Origin: Verrucomicrobiota bacterium
GTDB taxonomy: Bacteria; Verrucomicrobiota; Verrucomicrobiia; Limisphaerales; J093
DNA: 64,000 nt
NCBI GenBank assembly: GCA_016716505.1
Contig: JADJWF010000011.1
Span: 186,001 to 250,000, forward strand
Reading direction: 5' to 3'
Part shown: positions 11,617 to 19,175 of the stretch, piece by piece
How positions within the stretch are numbered: the first letter of the stretch is position 1
Layout of the letters: each line of letters opens with the position of its first letter
Translations under genes and position numbers: made by a program
The notes under the pieces: model-generated
Told to the model about the DNA's origin: nothing
The model's input: only the letters and a program-made list of their open reading frames with translations
Database searches by the model: none

Positions 11617-11884
11617 ACTTGGCTTCCTCCTTCCCGCGTTCCTCGCGCTTGTGGTCGGCCCATTCCTCGGCCAGCGGCTTGTCGCCGGGCTTGCGCTTCA
11701 GCAGGCCAAATCCGCGCTCGATCGTGGCCGCCGTGACCGGCTTGAGCAGGATGCCCTCGTCGGTGGCGGTGACGATGGCGCGTGTGCCGTCTTGGATATG
11801 GAAGAGCTTGCGCAGGCGGAGCGGGATCACCACCTGGCCTTTGGTGGAGAACCAGACGGTATCGTTCTGGTGTGTCTTACTCAC
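11594..11884 (-). CDS. vapB: AbrB/MazE-family antitoxin, VapB-like
   Basis: A 96-residue protein with an N-terminal swapped-hairpin AbrB-type DNA-binding domain: DTVWFSTKGQVVIPLRLRKL, then GTRAIVTATDEGILLKPV. The charged C-terminal half (about residues 60-96, many Lys, Arg and Glu) is the likely toxin-binding segment. It overlaps the PIN toxin gene by 23 bases on the same strand. Family members neutralise VapC and repress their own promoter. The bases just upstream (11885-11940) would carry that promoter, but I cannot identify a definite operator. Confidence 0.82.
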   Translation of the reverse strand: MSKTHQNDTVWFSTKGQVVIPLRLRKLFHIQDGTRAIVTATDEGILLKPVTAATIERGFGLLKRKPGDKPLAEEWADHKREERGKEEAKYARHGSR

Positions 11885-12079
11885 GAGACAAAGTGTGATC
11901 AGAGTGAAAAGTCCGTCAACAGCCAGTTTTACGGAGTTAGTTCATCAGGCGGAGTACGAGACGGACAGGAGGCGCTGTGCCTCTTCTGCGCCGCCTTCGC
12001 CTCGAAACCCGTTCGCCTCTCTTGAAGCCCGCTGTCACGCGGCTGAGGTCGGGGATCTCGCCGATGATGAGCTGGCGGG

Positions 12080-12246
12080 AGACGGGGAGTGTCGGCGGCG
12101 CGTTGCGGGCGGAGTGGTCGGACGATCCACGGTCGTGGACACCGCTGGCGGACGGCATCGTTACGCTCTTACCGGTCACGGTGCGGGATGCGAAGCCGCC
12201 CGCAAGCGGTGCCCGGTAGTACCGCGTGGTCGGCGAGCGCCGATGA
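12080..12246 (+). pseudogene. relic of the C-terminus of a large secreted protein
   Basis: The plus-strand frame reads AEWSDDPRSWTPLADGIVTL then LPVTVRDAKPPASGAR, a TAG stop (12217-12219), and then YRVVGERR and a TGA (12244-12246). The pattern W-x-x-L ... TVRD-x-x-PP-x-SGAR-F/Y-YRV closes many large Verrucomicrobiota extracellular proteins with Ig-like or LamG-like repeats. Here only the last 50 or so residues survive, and a stop interrupts them at the place where F or Y normally stands. I read it as a decayed end fragment in the accessory island. The call is by pattern memory only. Confidence 0.35.
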
Positions 12247-12264
12247 CCGCGTGGGCGGCATACC

Positions 12265-12679
12265 TCACGAATTGCGGGTGCTGCTTGCCGGCGGATCGCC
12301 AACGTGGAGGGTGTTGGTGGGAGTCAGTCGGGAGAATGACGCCACGATTCGCACCGCAGACCGGTCCAGTTCCAACAGCGAGCTGACTTCGAGTGCGCCG
12401 ACGATTTCGGCCGGGTGCTTTTCGAACAGCCGCCGGAGTTCAGAGGTGCGGAGGTTGCCACAGCGCACCAGCAGCAGCTTGTGGGGCCGCTGCGGCAGCA
12501 GGTGGGAATAGTAGAAGTCGGCGTCCTTCGTGATGCCCACGGGCTGAAATCTCGTTGATTGCTTGATCGAGGGTCAGGTGTTGCGCGGCGAGTTGTCGGG
12601 TGTGCAGGACGTCATGGCCGGCGGACTCGACCAGCGCGCAGAGACTGGGCGGGAGGTGGGCATCCACCGGAAATCTCAT
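12265..12679 (-). pseudogene. DUF5615 PIN-like toxin, disrupted by frameshift and small deletion
   Basis: The frame from the ATG at 12679 encodes MRFPVDAHLPPSLCALVESA, then GHDVLHTRQL ... LTLDQAINEISA. This is the first half of a DUF5615 (Mut7-C-like, predicted PIN-type nuclease) protein. The second half, GITKDADFYYSHLLP, PHKLLLVRCGNLRTSELRRL and SSLLELDRSAVRIV, is in a different frame downstream (to 12265). At the junction, near 12540-12555, the residues that normally join the halves are shortened and the frame shifts. The gene overlaps the DUF433 relic by four bases (ATGA), the standard arrangement for this toxin-antitoxin type. Probably inactive. Confidence 0.75.
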
Positions 12680-12909
12680 GCCAGCACCAGGTATTGGCTC
12701 GTGATCCGAAGCGACCGCGCGGCGGATTCCGGACAGGCCGGAAAATCCTCGCGCTCGGGGTCCGGGAACTCCGCCAGCACGTCTTCAATCGCATCGCCCC
12801 CGCCGGGGTACTCCAGCAGGGCCTCGACCGGGTACCGCAGGTTCCGGATGACCGTTTATCCGTGACAGACTTCCGGGTTGATGGTGATGCGAGACAACAA
12901 AGAACCCAT
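12676..12909 (-). pseudogene. DUF433 antitoxin, interrupted by an in-frame stop
   Basis: Reading from the ATG at 12909 gives LLSRITINPEVCHG, a TAA (12856-12858) and then TVIRNLRYPVEALLEYPGGG, DAIEDVLAEFPDPEREDF and RSLRITSQYLVLA to the TGA at 12676. This is the whole length of a DUF433 antitoxin (about 77 residues), with the stop where the conserved Lys of CHGKP is expected. Several hydrophobic positions that are normally Leu are Pro here, consistent with relaxed selection. DUF433 proteins form antitoxin partners of the DUF5615 family, whose relic follows with an ATGA overlap. Being interrupted, it appears in no long open frame. Confidence 0.75.
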
Positions 12910-13146
12910 TTCCAAGAGCGGAGTTTTGCGGGCCAGCCCCGTGATCAGATCGTCCCGGTAGCGCGGCACTCGCGCTGCAAAAGACTTTCGACCACGGCTG
13001 CAATCTCCCGCCCGGCTGGAGGGGCGAGCGCGGCGGGCGTGGCCTCACGTCGCCATCGCCGGTCAACGCAGGTGAATGGCACCGCGCCTGCCGGCGTCAG
13101 GTTGTGGATTGAAATCGGGGCCTGATGCCCTAGCCTCTTTCGTAAC

Positions 13147-14694
13147 ATGAAGAGCTCCCCTCGCTTGTTCTGGCTCGGCGTGTTGAGCGGTGGCGTTGCC
13201 GGTGCGGTCGCCATCGCCGCGGAAGCCACCTTCAAACCCATTTTCAACGGCAAAGATTTGTCCGGTTGGCAGGGCAACCCGGAGCTCTGGTCCGTTCAGG
13301 ACGGCGCCATCACGGGTGTCACCAAGGAGGATCCCAAACTCACGCACAACACGTTCCTCGTTTGGACCAATGGTTTGCTGGACGACTTCGAGCTGCGCCT
13401 CAAGTACCGGATCGTGGGCGGCAACTCAGGCATCCAGTACCGCAGCGCGGTCCGCAGTCAGGGCAAGTTCGGCCCGATTGTCGGCGGCTACCAGGCGGAC
13501 TTCGAGGCCGGCAAGACCTACTCGGGCATTCTCTACGAAGAGGGTGGGCGTGGCATCCTCGCCCAGCGCGGTCAGCAGGTGCGCATCACCGCCGACCCGG
13601 CCGATGCGAACAAGGCCAGGATCGAAGTCACGGGGTCGGTCGGTAAATCCGAGGACATCCAGGCTAAGATCAAACACGAGGATTGGAACGATTACCTGAT
13701 CATCGCCCGCGGCAACCACCTCCAGCACTTCATCAACGGCCAGCAGACCGTGGATGTGATTGACGATCACGCAGGCAAGTCCGCCCGCTCCGGCGTGCTG
13801 GCGCTGCAAATCCACGTGGGCCCACCAATGACCGTCCAGTTCAAGGACATCGAACTGAAGCGCCTCAAACTGACCGACAAGAAAAAGGTCGTCCTGACGG
13901 CGGGGACGCCAAGTCACGGTCCCGGCGAACACGAGCACAACGCCGGCATCCTGCTGCTCAACCAGTGCCTGCAGGGCCATCCCGGTCTCCTCACCAGCTA
14001 TTACCTCAACGGCTGGCCGAAGGACCCCACGGCGTACGACAACGCGGACGCCATCCTCATCTACTGTGATGGCGGGGGCGGACATCCGTTCGTCCAGAGC
14101 GATCATCTGAAGATCATTGACGAGAAGGTCCAGGGCGGCACGGGCATCGGCTGTTTGCATTACGCGGTCGAGGTGCCGAAGGACAAGGGTGGCCCGGAGT
14201 TCCTGCGCTGGATCGGCGGCTACTTCGAAACCCACTGGTCGGTCAACCCGCACTGGTTTGCCGAATTCAAGAATCTGCCAAAGCACCCGGTCACCAGCGG
14301 TGTGAAGCCGTTCGGCGCCCAGGATGAATGGTACTACCACATGCGCTTCCCGGAGGACATGAAGGGCGTGACGCCAATCCTGACCGCCCTGCCGCCGGAA
14401 AGCACGCTGAGCCGCCCGGACGGTCCGCACAGCGGCAATCCCCACGTGCGCGCGGCGGTCAAGGATCGCAAGGAGCCGCAGCACGTCATGTGGGTCTTCG
14501 AGCGCCCGGACGGCGGCCGCGGCTTCGGCTTCACCGGCGGCCACTTCCACAAGAACTGGGGCGGGGACGACTTCCGCAAGGTGGTGCTGAACGCGATCGC
14601 CTGGATGGCGCACGCAGACGTGCCGCCGAACGGCGTCGAATCCGCCGTCACCCCGGACGATCTTAAGGCAAACCTCGATCCGAAGGGGCGCTGA
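13147..14694 (+). CDS. secreted DUF1080 (3-keto-disaccharide hydrolase fold) fused to a ThuA-like domain
   Basis: A 515-residue protein. After a signal peptide (LFWLGVLSGGVAGAVAIAAE), residues about 27-235 form a DUF1080 lectin-like/hydrolase domain (FKPIFNGKDLSGWQGNPELW, IVGGNSGIQYRS, SGVLALQIHVGPPMTVQFKD). Residues about 250-500 resemble the ThuA class-I glutamine-amidotransferase-like fold (KKVVLTAGTPSHGPGEHEHN, DADAILIYCDGGGGHPF near the middle, GFGFTGGHFHKNWGGDDFRK). DUF1080 proteins act on or bind glycans, and some hydrolyse 3-keto-glucosides; ThuA is linked to keto-trehalose metabolism. The fusion suggests handling of oxidised sugars outside the cytoplasm, in line with the Gfo/Idh oxidoreductases this group exports. 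Confidence 0.82.
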   Translation: MKSSPRLFWLGVLSGGVAGAVAIAAEATFKPIFNGKDLSGWQGNPELWSVQDGAITGVTKEDPKLTHNTFLVWTNGLLDDFELRLKYRIVGGNSGIQYRSAVRSQGKFGPIVGGYQADFEAGKTYSGILYEEGGRGILAQRGQQVRITADPADANKARIEVTGSVGKSEDIQAKIKHEDWNDYLIIARGNHLQHFINGQQTVDVIDDHAGKSARSGVLALQIHVGPPMTVQFKDIELKRLKLTDKKKVVLTAGTPSHGPGEHEHNAGILLLNQCLQGHPGLLTSYYLNGWPKDPTAYDNADAILIYCDGGGGHPFVQSDHLKIIDEKVQGGTGIGCLHYAVEVPKDKGGPEFLRWIGGYFETHWSVNPHWFAEFKNLPKHPVTSGVKPFGAQDEWYYHMRFPEDMKGVTPILTALPPESTLSRPDGPHSGNPHVRAAVKDRKEPQHVMWVFERPDGGRGFGFTGGHFHKNWGGDDFRKVVLNAIAWMAHADVPPNGVESAVTPDDLKANLDPKGR

Positions 14695-14852
14695 GACGTC
14701 CCGCGCGCTTCAGGATGAGCGGACGCCGTTGAGCCGCCGGACGCCGGTTAGGGGCACGCTGCGCGGGGCGGGTCCCCCAACGTGGCGGGGCGAGGTGTGG
14801 CTCGCGGCTTGAACTTCACGCGCTCTGGCACCGGGCCTACGCTGGCGCCGCC

Positions 14853-17309
14853 ATGAAGCCGTCCCTTTCTTGCGCTGCGCTCGCGCTCCTGGCGGTCGCC
14901 GTCAGTGCGTGGGCGGCCGACGCCCCACCGCGCAGCCTGTCCGGCATTTATTCCCACCTCGCGATGTTCAACGACGAGGAGGAGTGCGGCACGGGCGCGG
15001 TGGTGCCGTGGGCGGATCGGCTCTGGGTGGTGACCTACGCGCCTCACAAACCGGAGGGTTCGACCGACAAGCTGTACGAGATCACGCCGGACCTGCGGCA
15101 GATCGTGCGGCCCGAGAGCATCGGCGGCACGCCTGCCAACCGGCTGATTCACCGCGAATCGCTTCAGCTCTTCATTGGTCCGTACGCCATCGGCGCCGAC
15201 CGCTCCGTGCGCGTGATCCCGTACACGACCCTGTTCGGCCGTCCGACCGGAAACGCCCGGCATCTGACCGACCCGGCCAACAAGATCTACTACGCCACCA
15301 TGGAGGAAGGGTTTTACGAAGTGGACGTCCACACTCTCGCCGTGACCGAACTCTGGACGGACGAGCACTTCCACGTTGGATCCGCGTGGCGGCACCCGTT
15401 TCCGAATAACGTGCGGTTCGCGAGTCTGCCCGGGTACCACGGCAAAGGACTCTATTCCGGCCAGGGCGTACTGGTGTACGCCAACAACGGCGAACACGGC
15501 GTGGAGGCGCAACGACGGCCGGATGTTCCGTCGGGGGCCCTCGCCGAGTGGGATGGGCGGGCAGCGGAGTGGACGGTGGTGCGGCGAAACCAGTTCACGG
15601 AGGTGACCGGTCCGGGCGGCCTGTACGGTAATTCGCGGCCGGACACTGATCCGCTCTGGACGATCGGGTGGGATCATCGCTCGCTGCTCCTCCTGGTGCG
15701 GGACCTCGGCCGCTGGTACTGCTACCGTCTCCCGAAAGCCAGTCACGCTTACGACGGCGCCCACGGTTGGAACACCGAGTGGCCGCGCATCCGAGACATC
15801 GGGGAGGACGCGCTGTTGATGACGATGCATGGAATGTTTTGGCGCTTCCCCAAGACCTTCAGCGCCCGGAACTCCGCCGGCGTGGCGCCGCGCTCGACCT
15901 ATCTGAAGGTGGTCGGGGACTTCTGCCGCTGGGGCGATCGGTTGGTGCTGGGCTGCGACGACACGGCCCGCAGCGAGTTCCTCAACAAGCATCCGCTCAA
16001 AGGGAATCTTGCGGGGCCCGGGAAGTCCCAGTCGAACCTTTGGTTCGTGGAACCGGCGCGGCTCGACCAAGGCGGTCCCGCCCTGGGGCGGGGCGCGGTC
16101 TGGCTCCATGAAGACGTGCGGGCCGGCGCGGCCAGCGATCCGTTCCTGTTTGCCGGGTTTGCGCATCGTTCCCTTCACCTGAGCCACGAGGATCCGGGTG
16201 AAGTCGGGGTCACGCTGGAGGTGGATGTGCGCGGCGACGGGATCTGGCAGCCCCTCCAGCGGCTGAAGATCGGACCCAAGGGAAGAGCGACCCTTTTCTT
16301 CCCGCCAACGGAAGCCGGCACCTGGGTTCGACTGACCGCGGACCGGGATGCCGCCGGCATGACCGCGTTTTTCCAGTACCGCGGGGAAGACCGGCGCCCG
16401 GCCCAGGCCGCCGCCATCTTCGACGGGATCGCCAGACCGTCGCAGCCGGCCAGTTCGGGCCTGCTGCACGCGCGCGGCGGCGAGTTCAAGACGCTGCGCT
16501 TTATCGCCCGCGACGATACCGGTGAGATCGGGTGTTACGATCTCAACGGCGACCTGCGGCTGCGGAGGACCAACGATGTGGAAGGGGCCGCTTGGACCGC
16601 GCGGGCGGTGGCATTCCCTGTGCCGCTGATTCGAATTGAAGACGGCGCAGCCGTGTACGCGGACGACCAGGGTGGGCGCTGGCGGCTGCCGCTGGGCGAT
16701 CCGGCCTTCGAGGACGCGGGGATCCTGGCCGCCGGTCGAATCTGCCGCGAGGTCTGCACCGAGCGCAACCTGCTCAACGTGGGCGGCACTTTCTATGAAC
16801 TGCCGGCGGAAAATGCCGGGGGGTTCGCGCGACTGCGCCCGATCACCACTCACAACCGGCGGATCAGTGATTTCGCCAGCTACCGCGGGTTGCTCGTCAT
16901 GAGTGGCATCGCGGTGGGCGCCGCCAGCAAGCACATCCTCCGAAGTGAGGACGGCCGGTGTGCGTTGTGGGCGGGCGCGGTGGACGACCTCTGGGCGTTC
17001 GGCAAACCCCGGGGCGTGTTGGGCGTGTGGCGGCGGACTCGGGTCGCGGCGGGGGCGACCAGTGATGCCTGCCTGGTCGCTGGCTTTGACCGCAAGCGGC
17101 TGCTCATTTCGCACGAGGAACAAGGGCCACTTTCCGCCCGGATCGAAGCCGACTTCACGGGCACCGGGAAGTGGGAGCACTGGGCGCCGCTGACCGTGCC
17201 CGAAGGCGAGACGCTGGAGTCCCGTTTTGCGGAGGGATTTGGAGCGTACTGGCTGCGCCTCGTGGTTCACTCGGACGCCACCTTGACGGCCACGCTGGTG
17301 TACGAGTGA
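14853..17309 (+). CDS. secreted protein of unknown function with an internal C-terminal repeat
   Basis: An 818-residue protein with a clear signal peptide (SCAALALLAVAVSAWAAD). I do not recognise the family. The first 420 residues are rich in aromatic W/Y-G turns and alternate with short strands, suggesting a beta-propeller (SGIYSHLAMFNDEEECGTGA, LWVVTYAPHKPEG, WRHPFPNNVRFASLPGYHGK). Residues about 424-512 (SDPFLFAGFAHRSLHLSHED ... GTWVRLTADRDAAGMTAFFQ) are repeated at about 731-818 (SDACLVAGFDRKRLLISHEE ... AYWLRLVVHSDATLTATLVY), so the chain carries two copies of an 88-residue beta-rich module. It stands alone, with a stem-loop 18 bases after the stop. No catalytic motif is evident. Confidence 0.7.
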   Translation: MKPSLSCAALALLAVAVSAWAADAPPRSLSGIYSHLAMFNDEEECGTGAVVPWADRLWVVTYAPHKPEGSTDKLYEITPDLRQIVRPESIGGTPANRLIHRESLQLFIGPYAIGADRSVRVIPYTTLFGRPTGNARHLTDPANKIYYATMEEGFYEVDVHTLAVTELWTDEHFHVGSAWRHPFPNNVRFASLPGYHGKGLYSGQGVLVYANNGEHGVEAQRRPDVPSGALAEWDGRAAEWTVVRRNQFTEVTGPGGLYGNSRPDTDPLWTIGWDHRSLLLLVRDLGRWYCYRLPKASHAYDGAHGWNTEWPRIRDIGEDALLMTMHGMFWRFPKTFSARNSAGVAPRSTYLKVVGDFCRWGDRLVLGCDDTARSEFLNKHPLKGNLAGPGKSQSNLWFVEPARLDQGGPALGRGAVWLHEDVRAGAASDPFLFAGFAHRSLHLSHEDPGEVGVTLEVDVRGDGIWQPLQRLKIGPKGRATLFFPPTEAGTWVRLTADRDAAGMTAFFQYRGEDRRPAQAAAIFDGIARPSQPASSGLLHARGGEFKTLRFIARDDTGEIGCYDLNGDLRLRRTNDVEGAAWTARAVAFPVPLIRIEDGAAVYADDQGGRWRLPLGDPAFEDAGILAAGRICREVCTERNLLNVGGTFYELPAENAGGFARLRPITTHNRRISDFASYRGLLVMSGIAVGAASKHILRSEDGRCALWAGAVDDLWAFGKPRGVLGVWRRTRVAAGATSDACLVAGFDRKRLLISHEEQGPLSARIEADFTGTGKWEHWAPLTVPEGETLESRFAEGFGAYWLRLVVHSDATLTATLVYE

Positions 17310-17326
17310 TCCACCGGCCGCGGTCG

Positions 17327-17354
17327 GCTCGGCGGGCATGTCGTTCCGCCGAGC
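17327..17354 (+). terminator. stem-loop after the 818-residue secreted-protein gene
   Basis: GCTCGGCGG (17327-17335) pairs perfectly with CCGCCGAGC (17346-17354) across a 10-base loop, starting 18 bases after the stop codon at 17309. There is no T run after it, so it may be a factor-assisted terminator or an mRNA 3' stabiliser. Confidence 0.4.
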
Positions 17355-17720
17355 TGCTTCATCTGGCTGAAAGCGACTTCGCCCCTTGGTTTGGCGCTTG
17401 TTGAAATGGACGGTGGTTTCACACTCTCGGGCGGAAGAATCATGGCCATTCCCGACATGGTGTCCGAGGTTCATCGTCGCAGGACGCATGTCCCGCTGCG
17501 GTTTCCGGCGAGCGCCGACCAGCAACTTCCGGTGATCGTTCCCGAAGCGCCCGGAGCCACCCCGGGTCCGGTCTGGAGTGCCCGGCAGGATCGGGGCGGT
17601 TCGACCAACCGTTGGTCGGCCCTTGGTCGGACCTGCCTGCGCCGCTGCGGGTGCCGCGCAGAGGGCCAGACAGTCGGCGGCGGATCGCGGCGTGTTACGG
17701 CACTCTAAACCTCAACTTCC
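17355..17720. other. gene-free stretch upstream of rsmD
   Basis: About 365 bases with open frames on both strands, but none with recognisable motifs. The plus-strand frame 17391-17708 and the minus-strand frames do not resemble any protein family and lack a convincing ribosome-binding site. No tRNA-like fold is seen. It presumably holds the promoter for rsmD, which I cannot define. Confidence 0.4.
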
Positions 17721-18344
17721 ATGCGCATCATCGGCGGCATCGCGGCGGGCCGGTTGTTGAAAGTTCCCGGTGGTCTGGCGGTTCGACCCACCCCGGACAT
17801 CGTCAAGCAGGCGGTTTTCAACCGCTTGGGCGCGCGGGTCGCGGGCGCGCGGGTGCTGGAACTCTTCGCCGGCTCGGGCGCGCTGGGGTTGGAATGCCTG
17901 AGCCGCGGCGCGGCCGAGGTCGTGGCCGTGGAGCGGGCATCGCGGCACGCGGCGTTCATTCGCGCCAACCTGACCCTTGCGGGGCTCGAGGCGACGCGGT
18001 TCGAGCTGCGCACGCAGGACGTATTCCCCGCCGTGCATCAACTGGCGGCGGCCGGCCGGAGCTTCGATCTCATTCTGGCCGACCCGCCATTTGGCGAGAA
18101 GAACGTGGGGCGGCGTTCCACGTCCGCGTCGCAAGCCCTGCTCGACGAACCGGCGTTGCCACGCCTGCTCGCCAGGGGGGGCGTCTTCGTTCTGGGCCAT
18201 ACGCACCGCGATACGCTGACGATCACCCCGGCTTGGCGGGTGGTGAAGCAACTCCACCACGGAGACTCGATGATGACGTTTCTCGAGAAGGTGCCAGGCG
18301 ATGAGCCGAGCGCGCTTGCCGTCGTGCCGCCGGTCGAGGCGTGA
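17721..18344 (+). CDS. rsmD: 16S rRNA (guanine966-N2)-methyltransferase
   Basis: A 207-residue protein with the RsmD signature: MRIIGGIAAGRLLKVPGG at the start, the conserved VRPTPDIVKQAVFNRL motif, the SAM-binding motif VLELFAGSGALGLECLSRGA (about residues 44-63), and the catalytic motif LILADPPFGEK (the DPPY/F motif of N-methyltransferases, about residues 117-127). It methylates N2 of G966 in 16S rRNA during 30S assembly. The length is normal. The C-terminal 15 residues are beyond the usual family end and Pro/Ala-rich. Confidence 0.92.
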   Translation: MRIIGGIAAGRLLKVPGGLAVRPTPDIVKQAVFNRLGARVAGARVLELFAGSGALGLECLSRGAAEVVAVERASRHAAFIRANLTLAGLEATRFELRTQDVFPAVHQLAAAGRSFDLILADPPFGEKNVGRRSTSASQALLDEPALPRLLARGGVFVLGHTHRDTLTITPAWRVVKQLHHGDSMMTFLEKVPGDEPSALAVVPPVEA

Positions 18345-18386
18345 AAGGCGTGCGGCGGCCGGGGGGCGCACCACTCAGCCCGGGAT

Positions 18387-19052
18387 TCAGCTTTTCGCCG
18401 CCCGCGCGGTTCGGATGGCTTCCACGAACTGCGCAGCGAGTCGGGTGAGCTGCGGCCAGTCTTCCGCAGCCAGAATCGAGGCCGAGACGAGGGAGGAGCC
18501 GGCGCCAACCGCCACGCAGCCGGCTTGGATCAGCGCGGGAATCGTGTTGAGGTCCACGCCGCCGGTGGGAACCAGCCGCAAGTGCGGCAGTGGCGCCCGT
18601 AAAGCTTTCACGTAGCCAGCCCCCAAGCCATCGGCGGGAAACAGTTTCACAAAATCCGCACCTGCTTCGTGGGCCAGTTGCGCCTCGGTGGGGGTGTAGG
18701 CGCCGATCATCACCGGTTTGCCCGCGCGGTGGGCTACCCCGATCAACTCCGTGCGGCAAATCGGACTCACGACAAATTCCGCCCCCGCGCCGATGGCCGC
18801 TGTCGCGGTGGCCGCGTCCAGCACTGTGCCCACGCCCACCAGGCCGCGCGGGCCAAGCGCGGCGGCCGTCGCGCGGATCGCCTCCAGCGCGTCGGGCGTC
18901 GTCATGGTCACCTCGACGGCGATCACGCCGCCGGCCACGAGGGCTTCCGCCAGTGCGGGCACCTGACGGGCAGCGCGGGCGCGGACGACCGCGATTACGC
19001 CCGGATCGAGCAACCGCTGAATGATGGCGTCGCGAGAGAGCTGGGCTGACAT
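18387..19052 (-). CDS. eda: 2-dehydro-3-deoxyphosphogluconate (KDPG) aldolase / 4-hydroxy-2-oxoglutarate aldolase
   Basis: About 221 residues of TIM-barrel class I aldolase. Features: RLLDPGVIAVVRARAARQVP at the N-terminus, the family Glu in GVIAVEVTMTTPDALEAI, the glycine-rich GLVGVGTVLDAATATAAIGA, and the Schiff-base lysine in GADFVKLFPADGLGAGYVKA, followed by the phosphate-binding LVPTGGVDLNTIPALIQAG. It cleaves KDPG to pyruvate and glyceraldehyde 3-phosphate (Entner-Doudoroff or uronate catabolism); 6-phosphogalactonate is an alternative substrate. The frame extends 26 codons further upstream, but the ATG at 19052 fits the family start. The partners edd and kdgK are not in the window. Confidence 0.88.
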   Translation of the reverse strand: MSAQLSRDAIIQRLLDPGVIAVVRARAARQVPALAEALVAGGVIAVEVTMTTPDALEAIRATAAALGPRGLVGVGTVLDAATATAAIGAGAEFVVSPICRTELIGVAHRAGKPVMIGAYTPTEAQLAHEAGADFVKLFPADGLGAGYVKALRAPLPHLRLVPTGGVDLNTIPALIQAGCVAVGAGSSLVSASILAAEDWPQLTRLAAQFVEAIRTARAAKS

Positions 19053-19175
19053 GGTGGGCGGGAGTTCGGTGGCGGCCGTTGGCGGTTGAAGGGGCGGCGG
19101 GTTGCGCGGTGGAAAGGCCTGGCGGCGCAATCCGGCGGGAGAATCGCGCTTATCGGCGGTGCGATTTCGTGGCCG

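Noticed and set aside
12945..13277. 110-codon minus-strand frame upstream of the DUF433 relic
   Set aside because: Begins inside the antisense of the DUF1080 gene and has no recognisable motif; chance frame.
14748..17525. Very long antisense open frame (925 codons) over the 818-residue secreted-protein gene
   Set aside because: GC-rich codon-position bias keeps the opposite strand open; the residues are Arg/Pro/His-rich and like no family, while the plus strand has a signal peptide and an internal repeat.
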